Positions 8,424 to 16,649 of a DNA stretch of 64,000 nt are shown here, piece by piece. The notes beneath the pieces were generated by a model that made no database searches, was not told the DNA's origin, and was given only the letters and a program-made list of their open reading frames with translations. Origin of the DNA: Cellvibrio sp. UBA7661 (GTDB lineage Bacteria; Pseudomonadota; Gammaproteobacteria; Pseudomonadales; Cellvibrionaceae); contig DLHT01000009.1 of assembly GCA_002483365.1 (NCBI GenBank), forward strand, positions 16,844 to 80,843. The letters run 5' to 3'. The position numbers and the translations under genes are program-made. The stretch's first letter is position 1; each line of letters starts with the position of its first letter.

Positions 8424-9902
8424 TTAACGGCACAAATCCGATAAAAAATCAGGTCGCAAGACTTGCTCTACGCCCAGGGCAAGTTGCTCGATAGATTCTT
8501 CACGCAAACTATCGATCGATAGTTTGATAGGCTCACCGCTATCAGTCACTAACCCCGCCCATTCCAACAACAGCGCAAGCGCATCCGGCTGATCAAAAAT
8601 ACCGTGAACATAAGTTCCTAATATTTTTCCATCATCACTGATCGCACCCTCTGCCATCAGGGTTTCATGCCGATACAAATATCCTGCTGGTTGCTGTAAT
8701 GCAGCACCCTCACTGACACCACAATGAATTTCATATCCACATATTGGGGTCTGCTTATCCCATAAATAACCATGACATTGATGTAGCTGCTTGAAGGGTT
8801 CCAATTGTGTCGTCATTGCAAAGTAGCCCAATCCGACAGAGCTTCCCGCTACGGACTCAATTCCCAATGGATCATGAATATAAGAGCCAAGCATTTGAAA
8901 TCCACCGCATATTCCTATGAGTTTTCCACCATAACGCAAATGGTTTTTTATTTGCGGCTCCCATAATTGGTCTCGCAAAAATTGTAAATCCGCACGCACG
9001 TTTTTACTGCCGGGGATAATCAACAAATCACAGGGGGGAATTTTTTGCTTTGGCCCCACCCAAGAAAAATCGATTTGGGGATGCAAACGCAAACTGTCAA
9101 AGTCTGTGTGATTGGAAATACGGGGCAACGCCAATACCGCTACACGCAATGCTGCATTTGGTTTGCGTGAATGTTGTGTCAGCGCATCTTCCGCATCCAA
9201 ATACAAGCCTTGAAAATAAGGGATCACACCCAGCACCGGTTTTCCGGTTTTTTGTTCCAACCAATCAAGGCCTGATTGCAATAATCCCATATCGCCACGA
9301 AAACGATTGATAACAAAACCGATGATGCGGGCACGCTCTGATTCACTTAATAATTCGAGGGTGCCAACCAAATGCGCGAATACACCACCACGATCGATAT
9401 CGGCAATTAAAATAACCGGGCAATCCGCTGCTTCGGCAAAACCCATATTGGCAATATCGCGATCACGCAAATTAATTTCTGCGGGGCTCCCTGCACCTTC
9501 TACAACAATAACATCGTATTGTGCTTGCAGCCGCTGATAGGAATCCAATACAAATTCCATCGCCCTGGTTTTGTAATCATGATAAACCGCCGCATCCATA
9601 TCGGTAATCGCTTTTCCCTGCACAATGATTTGCGCTTTAGTATCGCTGGTTGGTTTAATCAGAATGGGATTCATATCGGTATGCGGCTGTAAACCCGCCG
9701 CTTGTGCCTGTAACGCTTGCGCGCGGCCAACTTCCCCACCATCAATCGTCACCGCCGAATTCAACGCCATGTTTTGCGGCTTGAATGGAGCCACTGATAC
9801 ACCACGCTTTTTCAGGATGCGACACAGTGCCGCAACCAGCGTAGATTTACCCGCGTCGGACGTGGTGCCCTGCACCATTAGGGTTTTGGATTTTTTAGGC
9901 AT
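8424..9902 (-). CDS. cobQ: Cobyric acid synthase CobQ
   Basis: A 492-residue glutamine-dependent amidotransferase that amidates the b, d, e and g side chains of adenosylcobyrinic a,c-diamide in cobalamin synthesis. The N-terminal dethiobiotin synthetase-like ATPase domain shows VQGTTSDAGKST and FKPQNMALNSAVT. The C-terminal glutaminase domain shows the nucleophile Cys in GICGGFQMLG and the His in TYVHGIFDQP. It follows cobO by 9 bases, so the two are surely co-transcribed. Cobalamin synthesis genes other than cobO and cobQ are absent from the window, so a full pathway cannot be claimed. Confidence 0.96.
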   Translation of the reverse strand: MPKKSKTLMVQGTTSDAGKSTLVAALCRILKKRGVSVAPFKPQNMALNSAVTIDGGEVGRAQALQAQAAGLQPHTDMNPILIKPTSDTKAQIIVQGKAITDMDAAVYHDYKTRAMEFVLDSYQRLQAQYDVIVVEGAGSPAEINLRDRDIANMGFAEAADCPVILIADIDRGGVFAHLVGTLELLSESERARIIGFVINRFRGDMGLLQSGLDWLEQKTGKPVLGVIPYFQGLYLDAEDALTQHSRKPNAALRVAVLALPRISNHTDFDSLRLHPQIDFSWVGPKQKIPPCDLLIIPGSKNVRADLQFLRDQLWEPQIKNHLRYGGKLIGICGGFQMLGSYIHDPLGIESVAGSSVGLGYFAMTTQLEPFKQLHQCHGYLWDKQTPICGYEIHCGVSEGAALQQPAGYLYRHETLMAEGAISDDGKILGTYVHGIFDQPDALALLLEWAGLVTDSGEPIKLSIDSLREESIEQLALGVEQVLRPDFLSDLCR

Positions 9903-9911
9903 GTTGCAACA

Positions 9912-10550
9912 TTACCACTCAATACCCTTTTGTGCTTTTACACCGGCATTAAAAGCATGCTTGACTGACTTTACCTCACTGAAAGTATCGGCCAAATCTT
10001 CCAGATATTTTTTTGCACCTCGCCCGGTAATAATCACGTTTTGGTTGCGTGGGCGATTTTGTATTGCCTCAATCACTTTATCTTTATCGAGATATTTAAA
10101 ATTCAACATATAGGTCAATTCATCCAACAACACCAAATGAATTTCAGGATCGCGAAACACATGTTCACACTCTGCCCATACTTTTTCAGCTGCTGCTTTA
10201 TCCTGCTCGGCATTCTGGGTTTCCCAGGTAAAACCAGTGCCCATCACAAAATATTCAAGCTTGGGCGACTCACCACGAAAAATACTTTCCGTTAAAAAGT
10301 TTTTTTCACCGCACTCCCAGGTACCTTTAATGAATTGCACGATAGCAACTTTGTAACCATGCCCGAGACAGCGCAGTGCAGTACCAAAACCCGATGAGCT
10401 TTTACCTTTTCCATCGCCAGTTAGTACGATGACAACGCCGCGCTCTTCGTCGGCGCGTGCAATCGCAGCATCAACAATTTCTTTGCGTTGTTGCATGCGT
10501 TCTTTATGACGCTGGGCTTTATCACTATTGTCATTTGCATCATGGACCAT
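9912..10550 (-). CDS. cobO: Cob(I)yrinic acid a,c-diamide adenosyltransferase
   Basis: 212 residues of the CobO/CobA/BtuR family, which transfers the adenosyl group of ATP to cobalt in corrinoids for synthesis or salvage. The P-loop GDGKGKSSSGFGTA is present, with FIKGTWECGE and LVLLDELTYML also typical. The ATG at 10550 was chosen because GGAGG stands 5 bases ahead; an ATG 5 codons upstream has none. It lies between a btuB-type receptor and cobQ, just after a terminator-like hairpin, so it may get only part of the receptor transcript. Confidence 0.95.
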   Translation of the reverse strand: MVHDANDNSDKAQRHKERMQQRKEIVDAAIARADEERGVVIVLTGDGKGKSSSGFGTALRCLGHGYKVAIVQFIKGTWECGEKNFLTESIFRGESPKLEYFVMGTGFTWETQNAEQDKAAAEKVWAECEHVFRDPEIHLVLLDELTYMLNFKYLDKDKVIEAIQNRPRNQNVIITGRGAKKYLEDLADTFSEVKSVKHAFNAGVKAQKGIEW

Positions 10551-10565
10551 GGAAACCTCCATCAA

Positions 10566-10605
10566 TCAAAAAAGAAAAATGCCTTCAAGTAGCACTTGAA
10601 GGCAT
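10566..10605 (-). terminator. Terminator/attenuator between btuB and cobO
   Basis: On the minus strand a perfect 12-bp stem (10594-10605 with 10579-10590, loop of 3) is followed by TTTTTCTTTTTT. It lies between the receptor stop and the cobO start, so it would end or attenuate the receptor transcript before cobO-cobQ. Confidence 0.85.
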
Positions 10606-10635
10606 CACGTTAACAAGTAAACAGATTAATTGCCA

Positions 10636-12621
10636 TTAGAAGCGATAACTAATGCTTGCCTCGTAGTTACGCTCTGGCTGTGGATATTGCCCCCATACGG
10701 AATGCAAACCCGCATAGAGTTCATTGGTAATATTATTGATACGGGCACCGAACTCCCATTGATCATATTGATAATTAATGGCCGTATTGAATACCACCAA
10801 TGCGTCCAATCGCGGTGCGCTGTTAGCTTCATCATTTGCTCTGTAACGCGAACCGGTGTAAATACTTTCCACGGTGAGGTTTAACGAATCAATCGGCGTA
10901 AATACCACCGCTGCACTACCGGTATGCTCCGCAACAAACGGGACCTCTTTACCATCAAAAAGACCATCAACTACTTCTGCATCGGTAAAGGTATAGTTGA
11001 AGCGCAAAAACAACTCTTTGCTGATCGCAGAGTTTACATCCAGCATAAAACCTTTACGCTCTGAATCCGGCAAATTGATATTGGCACCATTGTAAAATTT
11101 ATTGTTTGCAACAGTGCTATCGTAAACAATTTCATCGTTCAAGGTCATGCTGTAAAGCGAGTAGCTGACACTGGCAGCAGCGGACTGCCACTGGGTGCCT
11201 ATTTCAAATGATTCGCCGGTTTGCGGCTGCAAAAAAACAACATCTTTCGCAACCAAACCATTTTCATCTGCATTGGCAAAACGGAAGCTTTCCGAAAAGC
11301 GGCCAAATGCTCGCCAGGCATCCGTCAATTGATAGCTCAAGCCAAACTCACTTGCAGTCAAGTCATCTTCTTGTTTCAAGACTTCAACCGCGCCCTGATT
11401 TTCATCTTGCACTTCTGACTGACGCGCGCCCAGAGTCGCCGTCAATTTGGGCAGCAATGGATAAACCAATTGCGCGTAATAACTATGTTGTTGCTGGCGG
11501 GAGTTGACCGGAGCCCATAGATTATTACTCTCATATTCGCTATCCAGATGATCATATCCCAAGGTCGCTATCGCAGTGCCATTCGCAGTTGCATATTCAC
11601 CAATCAAACGCGGGGTGAAACTTTTAACACGCACAGAATATTCTGTTGGATCCGGTGTATTGCCACCCCAATAATCATCGTAAAAATGAACACCCTCTTC
11701 ATTGCGATCAGAATACTCAGCTTGCAACTGCCAGTGCTCTGAAAAATCAACGCCTCCACCAACGCGCCAGTTATCAGTGTCTTGATTGCTGTAATCATTA
11801 GGTGAATCTGTGTGACGGCGATCAACGGCGGCTTGCATGTCGCTGATAGTGCCGGGCAAGCGCAACTCATCTTTTACTTGCTGTCCATCGATAAAAATAA
11901 AACCGTATTTCGCATCGTAGCGAACACTTGCCATCACATTTTCGTAGGCAGACTGGTTGTTGTCGCGATAATTATCAACATTGCGTTTTTGTGCAGTCAG
12001 GTTATAGCTAAAACCATTTTCAAAACCCTGACTAACGCGCGCGCTGTAATCTTCCAGATTATCCGAACCCGTTGCAGCACTGAGTGCCCCATCCGTTTCA
12101 CCGGCTGCAGCACGCTTGGTAATGATGTTGATAACACCACCAACTGCTTGATCGCCATAAAGCACACCGGCACTGCCCTGCACAATTTCAATTCGCTCAA
12201 CATCTTTCAACGCAACCGTATTTAACGCGGGAGCAGCAAGCGATGGATTATTGAGTTTACGGCCATCTACCAACACCAACACATTGTTGGCACCCGACAA
12301 ACCACGCATGGATACAGTTACGTTACGCGCACCACTGCCATCGGAATCGGTTAATTGGATACCCGCCTGGGTGCGCAGCACTTCTGATAACAACTTCGCA
12401 CCACTGATACGAATTTCTTCATCGGTAATGATCTTGATTTGTGTTGCCACCGGCATTTGCGCCGTTTCACTGCGCGTTGCACTGACGTAAACAGTTTCCA
12501 GTTTTTTAGTGCTGGTTTGATCGTCGGCTTTTTTGTCTGCTGCAAATACCTGCGCAGAACTCACAGCAACAATAGCAGCGCTCAAATGCGTGAGTGTGAA
12601 GAGAGTGGTTTTAGAAAGCAT
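10636..12621 (-). CDS. btuB: TonB-dependent vitamin B12 (cobalamin) receptor, BtuB-like
   Basis: 661 residues from the ATG at 12621, chosen because the product then starts with a signal peptide (MLSKTTLFTLTHLSAAIVAV, cleaved near VFA-AD) and GAGGA lies ahead. A TonB-box-like stretch (LETVYVSATR) is followed by the plug (LRTQAGIQLTDSDGSGARNV, VLVDGRKLNNP, RIEIVQGSAGVLYGDQAVGG) and a 22-strand-type barrel ending in Phe (EASISYRF). The family imports large chelates through the outer membrane using TonB-ExbB-ExbD, which are encoded at 26362-28191. The cobalamin riboswitch in its leader and cobO/cobQ behind it make corrinoids the likely substrate, although sequence similarity to E. coli BtuB looks only moderate. 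Confidence 0.93.
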   Translation of the reverse strand: MLSKTTLFTLTHLSAAIVAVSSAQVFAADKKADDQTSTKKLETVYVSATRSETAQMPVATQIKIITDEEIRISGAKLLSEVLRTQAGIQLTDSDGSGARNVTVSMRGLSGANNVLVLVDGRKLNNPSLAAPALNTVALKDVERIEIVQGSAGVLYGDQAVGGVINIITKRAAAGETDGALSAATGSDNLEDYSARVSQGFENGFSYNLTAQKRNVDNYRDNNQSAYENVMASVRYDAKYGFIFIDGQQVKDELRLPGTISDMQAAVDRRHTDSPNDYSNQDTDNWRVGGGVDFSEHWQLQAEYSDRNEEGVHFYDDYWGGNTPDPTEYSVRVKSFTPRLIGEYATANGTAIATLGYDHLDSEYESNNLWAPVNSRQQQHSYYAQLVYPLLPKLTATLGARQSEVQDENQGAVEVLKQEDDLTASEFGLSYQLTDAWRAFGRFSESFRFANADENGLVAKDVVFLQPQTGESFEIGTQWQSAAASVSYSLYSMTLNDEIVYDSTVANNKFYNGANINLPDSERKGFMLDVNSAISKELFLRFNYTFTDAEVVDGLFDGKEVPFVAEHTGSAAVVFTPIDSLNLTVESIYTGSRYRANDEANSAPRLDALVVFNTAINYQYDQWEFGARINNITNELYAGLHSVWGQYPQPERNYEASISYRF

Positions 12622-12627
12622 GAGATT

Positions 12628-12652
12628 CCTCAATCCTGAATTAGGGATGAGG
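12628..12652 (-). promoter_or_regulatory. RBS-sequestering hairpin of btuB (riboswitch output)
   Basis: On the minus strand CCTCATCC pairs with GGATTGAGG (one bulged A, loop of 8). The second arm contains the GAGGA ribosome-binding site just before the btuB ATG. With the aptamer upstream, this is a likely expression platform acting on translation. A small hairpin ACGGGC/GCCCGT at 12676-12690 lies between them. Confidence 0.6.
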
Positions 12653-12711
12653 GAGGGAAAGCGGAAAAAGATGCAACGGGCATAGCCCGTAAAAATACAC
12701 AGATTTCCACC

Positions 12712-12906
12712 GATGTAGCCCTCCGCGACATCGTGAACAAATAAGAGCATGGCTCTGGTATTGAGGCTGGTATCGGACTCATCGATGCAGATATACATCA
12801 TCGATTTACCGTTGCGGGGGCAGTGCCGGGATTGCTTGTCTTTATTCATCATTGAATGAATGGACAGGCGCACCGGCTTCCCATTGACTCTGATCCCGGC
12901 TACATC
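12712..12906 (-). ncRNA. Cobalamin riboswitch upstream of btuB
   Basis: The minus strand carries the strongly conserved core CACTGCCCCCGCAACGGTAA (about 12806-12825), the upstream GGGAAGCCGGTGCG element, and a B12-box-like GAGTCCGATACCAGCC near 12765-12780. Between core and B12 box is a perfect 7-bp hairpin (ATCGATG/CATCGAT, 12781-12806). The ends of the element, GGCTACATC at 12898-12906 and GATGTAGCC at 12712-12720, are perfect complements and would close helix P1. Adenosylcobalamin binding to such elements represses receptor and synthesis genes. Confidence 0.95.
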
Positions 12907-12915
12907 CCGCTCAAA

Positions 12916-13000
12916 GAATGATCACCCATCAGACACCTCGGCGCGCAAGGTACGGGGTTAGGCAAAGTGAGTCAAGCGATCATTCATCGCCACCTTGCGC
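12916..13000. repeat. Two interleaved inverted repeats over the btuB promoter
   Basis: GAATGATC (12916-12923) is inverted at 12978-12985, and GCGCAAGGT (12943-12951) is inverted at 12992-13000. The order is A, B, A', B', so the two pairs cannot both form simple hairpins in one RNA. The second B arm partner overlaps the -10 box and A' lies just upstream of the -35 box. The arrangement could be a set of operator half-sites or a pseudoknot. No protein is assigned. Confidence 0.55.
12947..12975 (-). promoter_or_regulatory. Promoter of the btuB transcript
   Basis: On the minus strand TTGACT (12970-12975), a 17-base spacer and TACCTT (12947-12952). The start would fall near 12940, about 35 bases before the riboswitch aptamer, as expected. 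Two inverted repeats overlap this promoter (12916-13000). Confidence 0.6.
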
Positions 13001-13060
13001 TCGCGGGAATGGCTGTCACACACAGAAATTCCCGTTTCATCCTTGCCCCCAATTTACGAC

Positions 13061-13120
13061 AAAGACGGGTTGCTTCTCTAAAAGACGGATTGTTTCTCTA
13101 AAGGACAGGTTGCCCTGTAA
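13061..13120 (+). repeat. Three 20-bp tandem repeats abutting the Zur box
   Basis: Units at 13061-13080, 13081-13100 and 13101-13120 share the pattern AARGACRGRTTGYYYYSTNW with an exact 20-base period. The first two differ by 2 bases; the third is more diverged. Twenty bases is about two helical turns, so each unit shows the same face. They end exactly where the Zur-like palindrome begins. Confidence 0.8.
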
Positions 13121-13141
13121 ATTGTTATAATATAACATTGC
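13119..13141 (+). promoter_or_regulatory. Zur-type operator of the zinc receptor
   Basis: ATTGTTATA (13121-13129), a central A, then TATAACATT (13131-13139) form a 9-1-9 palindrome with one mismatch, extending outward with weaker symmetry. This fits the known gammaproteobacterial Zur box (AATGTTATA-N-TATAACATT type). It contains TATAAT at 13126-13131, a possible -10 box, so bound Zur would block RNA polymerase. The receptor ATG is 65 bases downstream. Confidence 0.87.
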
Positions 13142-13204
13142 TAAAAATTACGGTGCCTGCAGGCGCAATCCTCTTGATTTAGCAGTTTGATACGGAGTGA
13201 ATAG

Positions 13205-15580
13205 ATGAAAAAGTCGTTGTTATTTATGGCGATAGTTGCCGCCAGCCAATCTGCCCTGGCACAAGTGCAGGGCATAGTGCGCGATGACATGGGGCAGCCA
13301 ATCGCCAATGCAACACTCGAAGTCGTCGGTGCCAACCTGCGCATTCAAGCCAATGAAAAAGGCCAATTCACTGTTCCCGCCCAACCCGGCAAGGAAGTTG
13401 AGCTGCATGTAAAAGCACCATCGTTTATGCACAAAACCTTTCATGTCACCCAAGGTTCGCAACAAACCGAATTGGTATTGGGTAACACCGCAATCGAAGT
13501 GGTGAACGTGATTGGCCTGCCCTGGCATGCATCCAATATGGAATCTGCCCAACCCGTGAATGTGTTAAGCGGTGAACGGCTGCGCGATCGCCAGGCATCC
13601 ACACTGGGTGAAACACTCAAACATGAGGTCGGCGTGCACTCCAGCTATTACGGCCCTGTGGCAAGCAGCCCAATCATCCGCGGCTTGGAAGGCCCGCGTG
13701 TACTCATCACCCAAAACGGTTTGGATGCGGGCGATGCATCGCGCATTGGCCCAGACCATGCCGTGGCGACAGAAGCTTCTACTGCGCGTCAAATTGAAAT
13801 CCTGCGCGGCCCTGCCACCTTGTTTTATGGCAGCGGGGCGATTGGCGGTGTGGTGAATATTGTCGATGACCGCGTACCACAGGGTTTGGATACTTACGGC
13901 GAATGGCGGCTTGAACGCGATTCGGTTGCCAATGACAAACTAGTATCCGCGAGCGGCAATTCCGGAGTAGGCAATGTTGGCGTGCACCTCGATGGTTTTT
14001 GGCGCAAAGCGAACGATTACAAAATTCCCGGCGCGGCAGAAATCGAAACCCATGAAGAACACGAAGAAGAAAATCACGCAGAGCACAATGAAGATCGTTT
14101 AGCCAACTCATCAACGGAAGCGAAAGGTTTTAACCTCGGCACCAGCTACATTATGGATGAGGGTTTTGTTGGTATTTCCTACGGGCATCTTGAACGCCAA
14201 TACGGTATTCCTGGCCACAACCACGGCGATGAAGCGCTGGATGTCTATGCCGACCTTAAACAAGACCGCGTGCAATTACTGAGCGAACTTTCACTCGATC
14301 ACGATTGGTTTAGCGCAGTGAATTCCCGTTTTGGTTTTACTGATTACGAGCACAGTGAAATCGAAAATGGCGAAGTGGGCACCACTTTCAAAAATGAAAG
14401 CCAGGAAGCGCGCCTTGATTTATTCCATCATCCGATTGCCGACTGGCGCGGAGCATTAAGCTTTCATTTTAAAAATACCGATTTTGAAGCCATCGGCGCT
14501 GAAGCATTTACACCTCCAAGCTCAACCCACAGTCTGGCAATTGCATTAATGGAAGAACGCCATTTTGGCGACGTGTTGGTGCAATTAGGTGCACGTATTG
14601 AACAGGTGAAAATCAGTGCCGATAATTTTCAAGTTGACTTCAATGAGCATAATCACGATGAAACAGAATCTCATGCGCAAGAACACTTGCGTGTATTTTC
14701 CATTGATAACGAATCAACTCCATTTAGTGCATCCGCTGGACTGGTATGGGATTTCACACCCGGCTATAACATCGGCCTCTCTTACACCCATGCGGAAAGA
14801 ACGCCATCAGCCGCTGAATTATTATCCTTTGGACCGCATATAGGCTCAGGCTTATATGAAGTTGGTGCACTGTTGCAATTAATAGAAGACGATGACGGCG
14901 ATTTCCATTTTGATCTGGCGCGCAACGAAGTAAAACCGGAAACATCCAACAACATAGATATCTCATTGAGAAAATTTGAAGGCGATGTTGGCTTCATCCT
15001 GAACGCGTTTTACAACCGCATTGATGATTACTACTATCTGACCGACACAGGTTTAACACACGAAAGTGAACACGCGCATGATCACGCTGAAGACGCCGGC
15101 GAAGAGGATCACGATCATGAAAGTGAATTACCTGTTTTTATTTATCGAGCACAAGATGCAGAACTGTATGGCTTTGAAGGTGAAGTGCTATGGCAGTTCA
15201 CGCCTGCGGTAAAATTAAGCCTCACCAGTGATTACATTCGCGCAACACTTAAAGATTCGTTAGAGAGCAGTAGCGATCTGCCGCGCATTCCGCCCCTGCG
15301 CGTTGGCGCCAGAGCTGAATACGAGTTAGGTAAATGGCGCGCAGAAATTAGCGGCCAACATTATTTTGAACAGAACAATGTTGCCGCACTGGAAACCGCA
15401 TCCAATGCTTACACACTGATTGATACGCAAATCAGTTACAGCATCAGTGACAACCTGAAAATTTATCTAAAAGGCAACAACCTGACAGACGAATATGCGC
15501 GCGTGCATGCATCTTTCCTGAAAGACAAAGCGCCCTTACCTGCGCGCAGTTATGCACTGGGCATCAGCGGCAATTTTTAA
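13205..15580 (+). CDS. znuD: TonB-dependent zinc receptor, ZnuD-like
   Basis: 791 residues: signal peptide (cleaved after SALA), a CarboxypepD_reg-like Ig-type domain (about 21-95), plug (about 105-225, with ASSPIIRGLEGPRVLITQNG and RQIEILRGPATLFYGSGAIG) and a beta-barrel ending in Phe. Three extracellular-loop-like segments are rich in His, Glu and Asp: near 280-298 (ETHEEHEEENHAEHNED), near 477-490 (NEHNHDETESHAQEH) and near 617-640 (HESEHAHDHAEDAGEEDHDH). Such His-rich loops mark ZnuD zinc receptors of Neisseria and Acinetobacter. The Zur-type box upstream independently supports zinc. It should be energised by TonB-ExbB-ExbD. It is divergent from the B12 receptor group. Confidence 0.93.
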   Translation: MKKSLLFMAIVAASQSALAQVQGIVRDDMGQPIANATLEVVGANLRIQANEKGQFTVPAQPGKEVELHVKAPSFMHKTFHVTQGSQQTELVLGNTAIEVVNVIGLPWHASNMESAQPVNVLSGERLRDRQASTLGETLKHEVGVHSSYYGPVASSPIIRGLEGPRVLITQNGLDAGDASRIGPDHAVATEASTARQIEILRGPATLFYGSGAIGGVVNIVDDRVPQGLDTYGEWRLERDSVANDKLVSASGNSGVGNVGVHLDGFWRKANDYKIPGAAEIETHEEHEEENHAEHNEDRLANSSTEAKGFNLGTSYIMDEGFVGISYGHLERQYGIPGHNHGDEALDVYADLKQDRVQLLSELSLDHDWFSAVNSRFGFTDYEHSEIENGEVGTTFKNESQEARLDLFHHPIADWRGALSFHFKNTDFEAIGAEAFTPPSSTHSLAIALMEERHFGDVLVQLGARIEQVKISADNFQVDFNEHNHDETESHAQEHLRVFSIDNESTPFSASAGLVWDFTPGYNIGLSYTHAERTPSAAELLSFGPHIGSGLYEVGALLQLIEDDDGDFHFDLARNEVKPETSNNIDISLRKFEGDVGFILNAFYNRIDDYYYLTDTGLTHESEHAHDHAEDAGEEDHDHESELPVFIYRAQDAELYGFEGEVLWQFTPAVKLSLTSDYIRATLKDSLESSSDLPRIPPLRVGARAEYELGKWRAEISGQHYFEQNNVAALETASNAYTLIDTQISYSISDNLKIYLKGNNLTDEYARVHASFLKDKAPLPARSYALGISGNF

Positions 15581-15590
15581 TATTCATTAA

Positions 15591-16460
15591 TCAAAGGGAA
15601 TGATGATGGGATGAAGCTGGCAAGGGTTGCAGCTCAATCAATCGCCGTTGAGAATTTTGCAATTGCTCGATCCCCCATTGATAGCGGGGGATCGAGTTAA
15701 ACAACGCATCAAAGCTGCCATCCTTCTGGGCAATAATCAAACCTTCTGATAATCGCTGTGCCAGTTTTTTATTATTCTGGTTAACAAAAAAATACACAGG
15801 GTTGGGATAACTTAACATCAACTCCTGTTCAATTTTTAATTCAAGTTCCGGATAAAAATTTACTTCCGATTGAATCTGATACAGGCCTCGAGAAAAGTAA
15901 TCAAACCGCTTGGCAGCCAGCATTTTGAATAATTTTTCATAACCGACAGCCAATACCAGAGGCAAACGGTTGTGTTGCATGATGGCGGCATCTGTCCATT
16001 GTGCACCTATGCCCCCCTTTAGTTTGCGCAAGTCATCAAGTGATTTAACGGCTGAAAACCGGGGCTGATCATCCTTTCGAATAAGCAGCACGCGATAATT
16101 ATTAAGTTCTTTCAATAAGGAAATTCGCACCGGCAGTAGTTGCTGTTCAAATTCCATACTGGTAGGAGACCAAAGAACATCTACAGCTCCATGAGCCAAC
16201 CCCGCACGCAAGCGCTTATCTTCTAACCGATAGGGAAGCATCCTTATCTGTGCCTTGCCCCATTTGTCTGCCGTTTTATCCAACGTCAATTGCAGCAAAC
16301 GATAAAAATAATAATCTTCGTTTTTAATATCTGAAATAAGGGATTGACGGATCACTATTTCATGAGCCGCATTTACATTCGCCTGAGCCAGACCAACACC
16401 GCTGTAGAGCAACAGGTAAATGCCGATACAACACAGTAGCTGATGCACAGGTTTTGACAT
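15591..16460 (-). CDS. Periplasmic transporter substrate-binding-like protein
   Basis: 289 residues from the ATG at 16460 (AGGGA upstream; product starts with a signal peptide, MSKPVHQLLCCIGIYLLLYS, cleaved near LAQA). The body resembles family 3 solute-binding proteins of the stand-alone type common in Cellvibrio and Shewanella (VDVLWSPTSMEFEQQLLPVR, LGGIGAQWTD-like and FFVNQNNKKLAQRLSEGLI). No ABC permease or ATPase is near, so it may feed a sensor or be an orphan receptor. It converges with the zinc receptor gene 10 bases away, and its C-terminus ends His-His-His-Ser-Leu. Ligand unknown. Confidence 0.72.
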   Translation of the reverse strand: MSKPVHQLLCCIGIYLLLYSGVGLAQANVNAAHEIVIRQSLISDIKNEDYYFYRLLQLTLDKTADKWGKAQIRMLPYRLEDKRLRAGLAHGAVDVLWSPTSMEFEQQLLPVRISLLKELNNYRVLLIRKDDQPRFSAVKSLDDLRKLKGGIGAQWTDAAIMQHNRLPLVLAVGYEKLFKMLAAKRFDYFSRGLYQIQSEVNFYPELELKIEQELMLSYPNPVYFFVNQNNKKLAQRLSEGLIIAQKDGSFDALFNSIPRYQWGIEQLQNSQRRLIELQPLPASSHHHSL

Positions 16461-16649
16461 AACTATCCCTAAATTTATGTATGAGTGCTGAAGGATAAGT
16501 ATAGTTCTACAACCCATAAAACCAATCCGCACGGTAAAAATAAATTGCATATCCAACAACAGCAATAGATTAAATTATTTATGCCCAAAACACTGGGGAA
16601 GAACTAGACTACACGATGGGCCATTTGGAGATTCACACAAGGATTTTTC

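Noticed and set aside
12622..12873. 84-codon N-terminal extension of the B12 receptor
   Set aside because: It would read through the cobalamin riboswitch; the signal peptide and ribosome-binding site fix the start at 12621.
12907..13060. A possible second riboswitch between the two receptor genes
   Set aside because: No CTGCCCCCGCAAC core or other known aptamer signature is present on either strand; the visible repeats are better read as promoter-related.
13061..13120. CRISPR-like array
   Set aside because: The 20-base units are directly joined with no spacers, so they are a tandem repeat, not a CRISPR.
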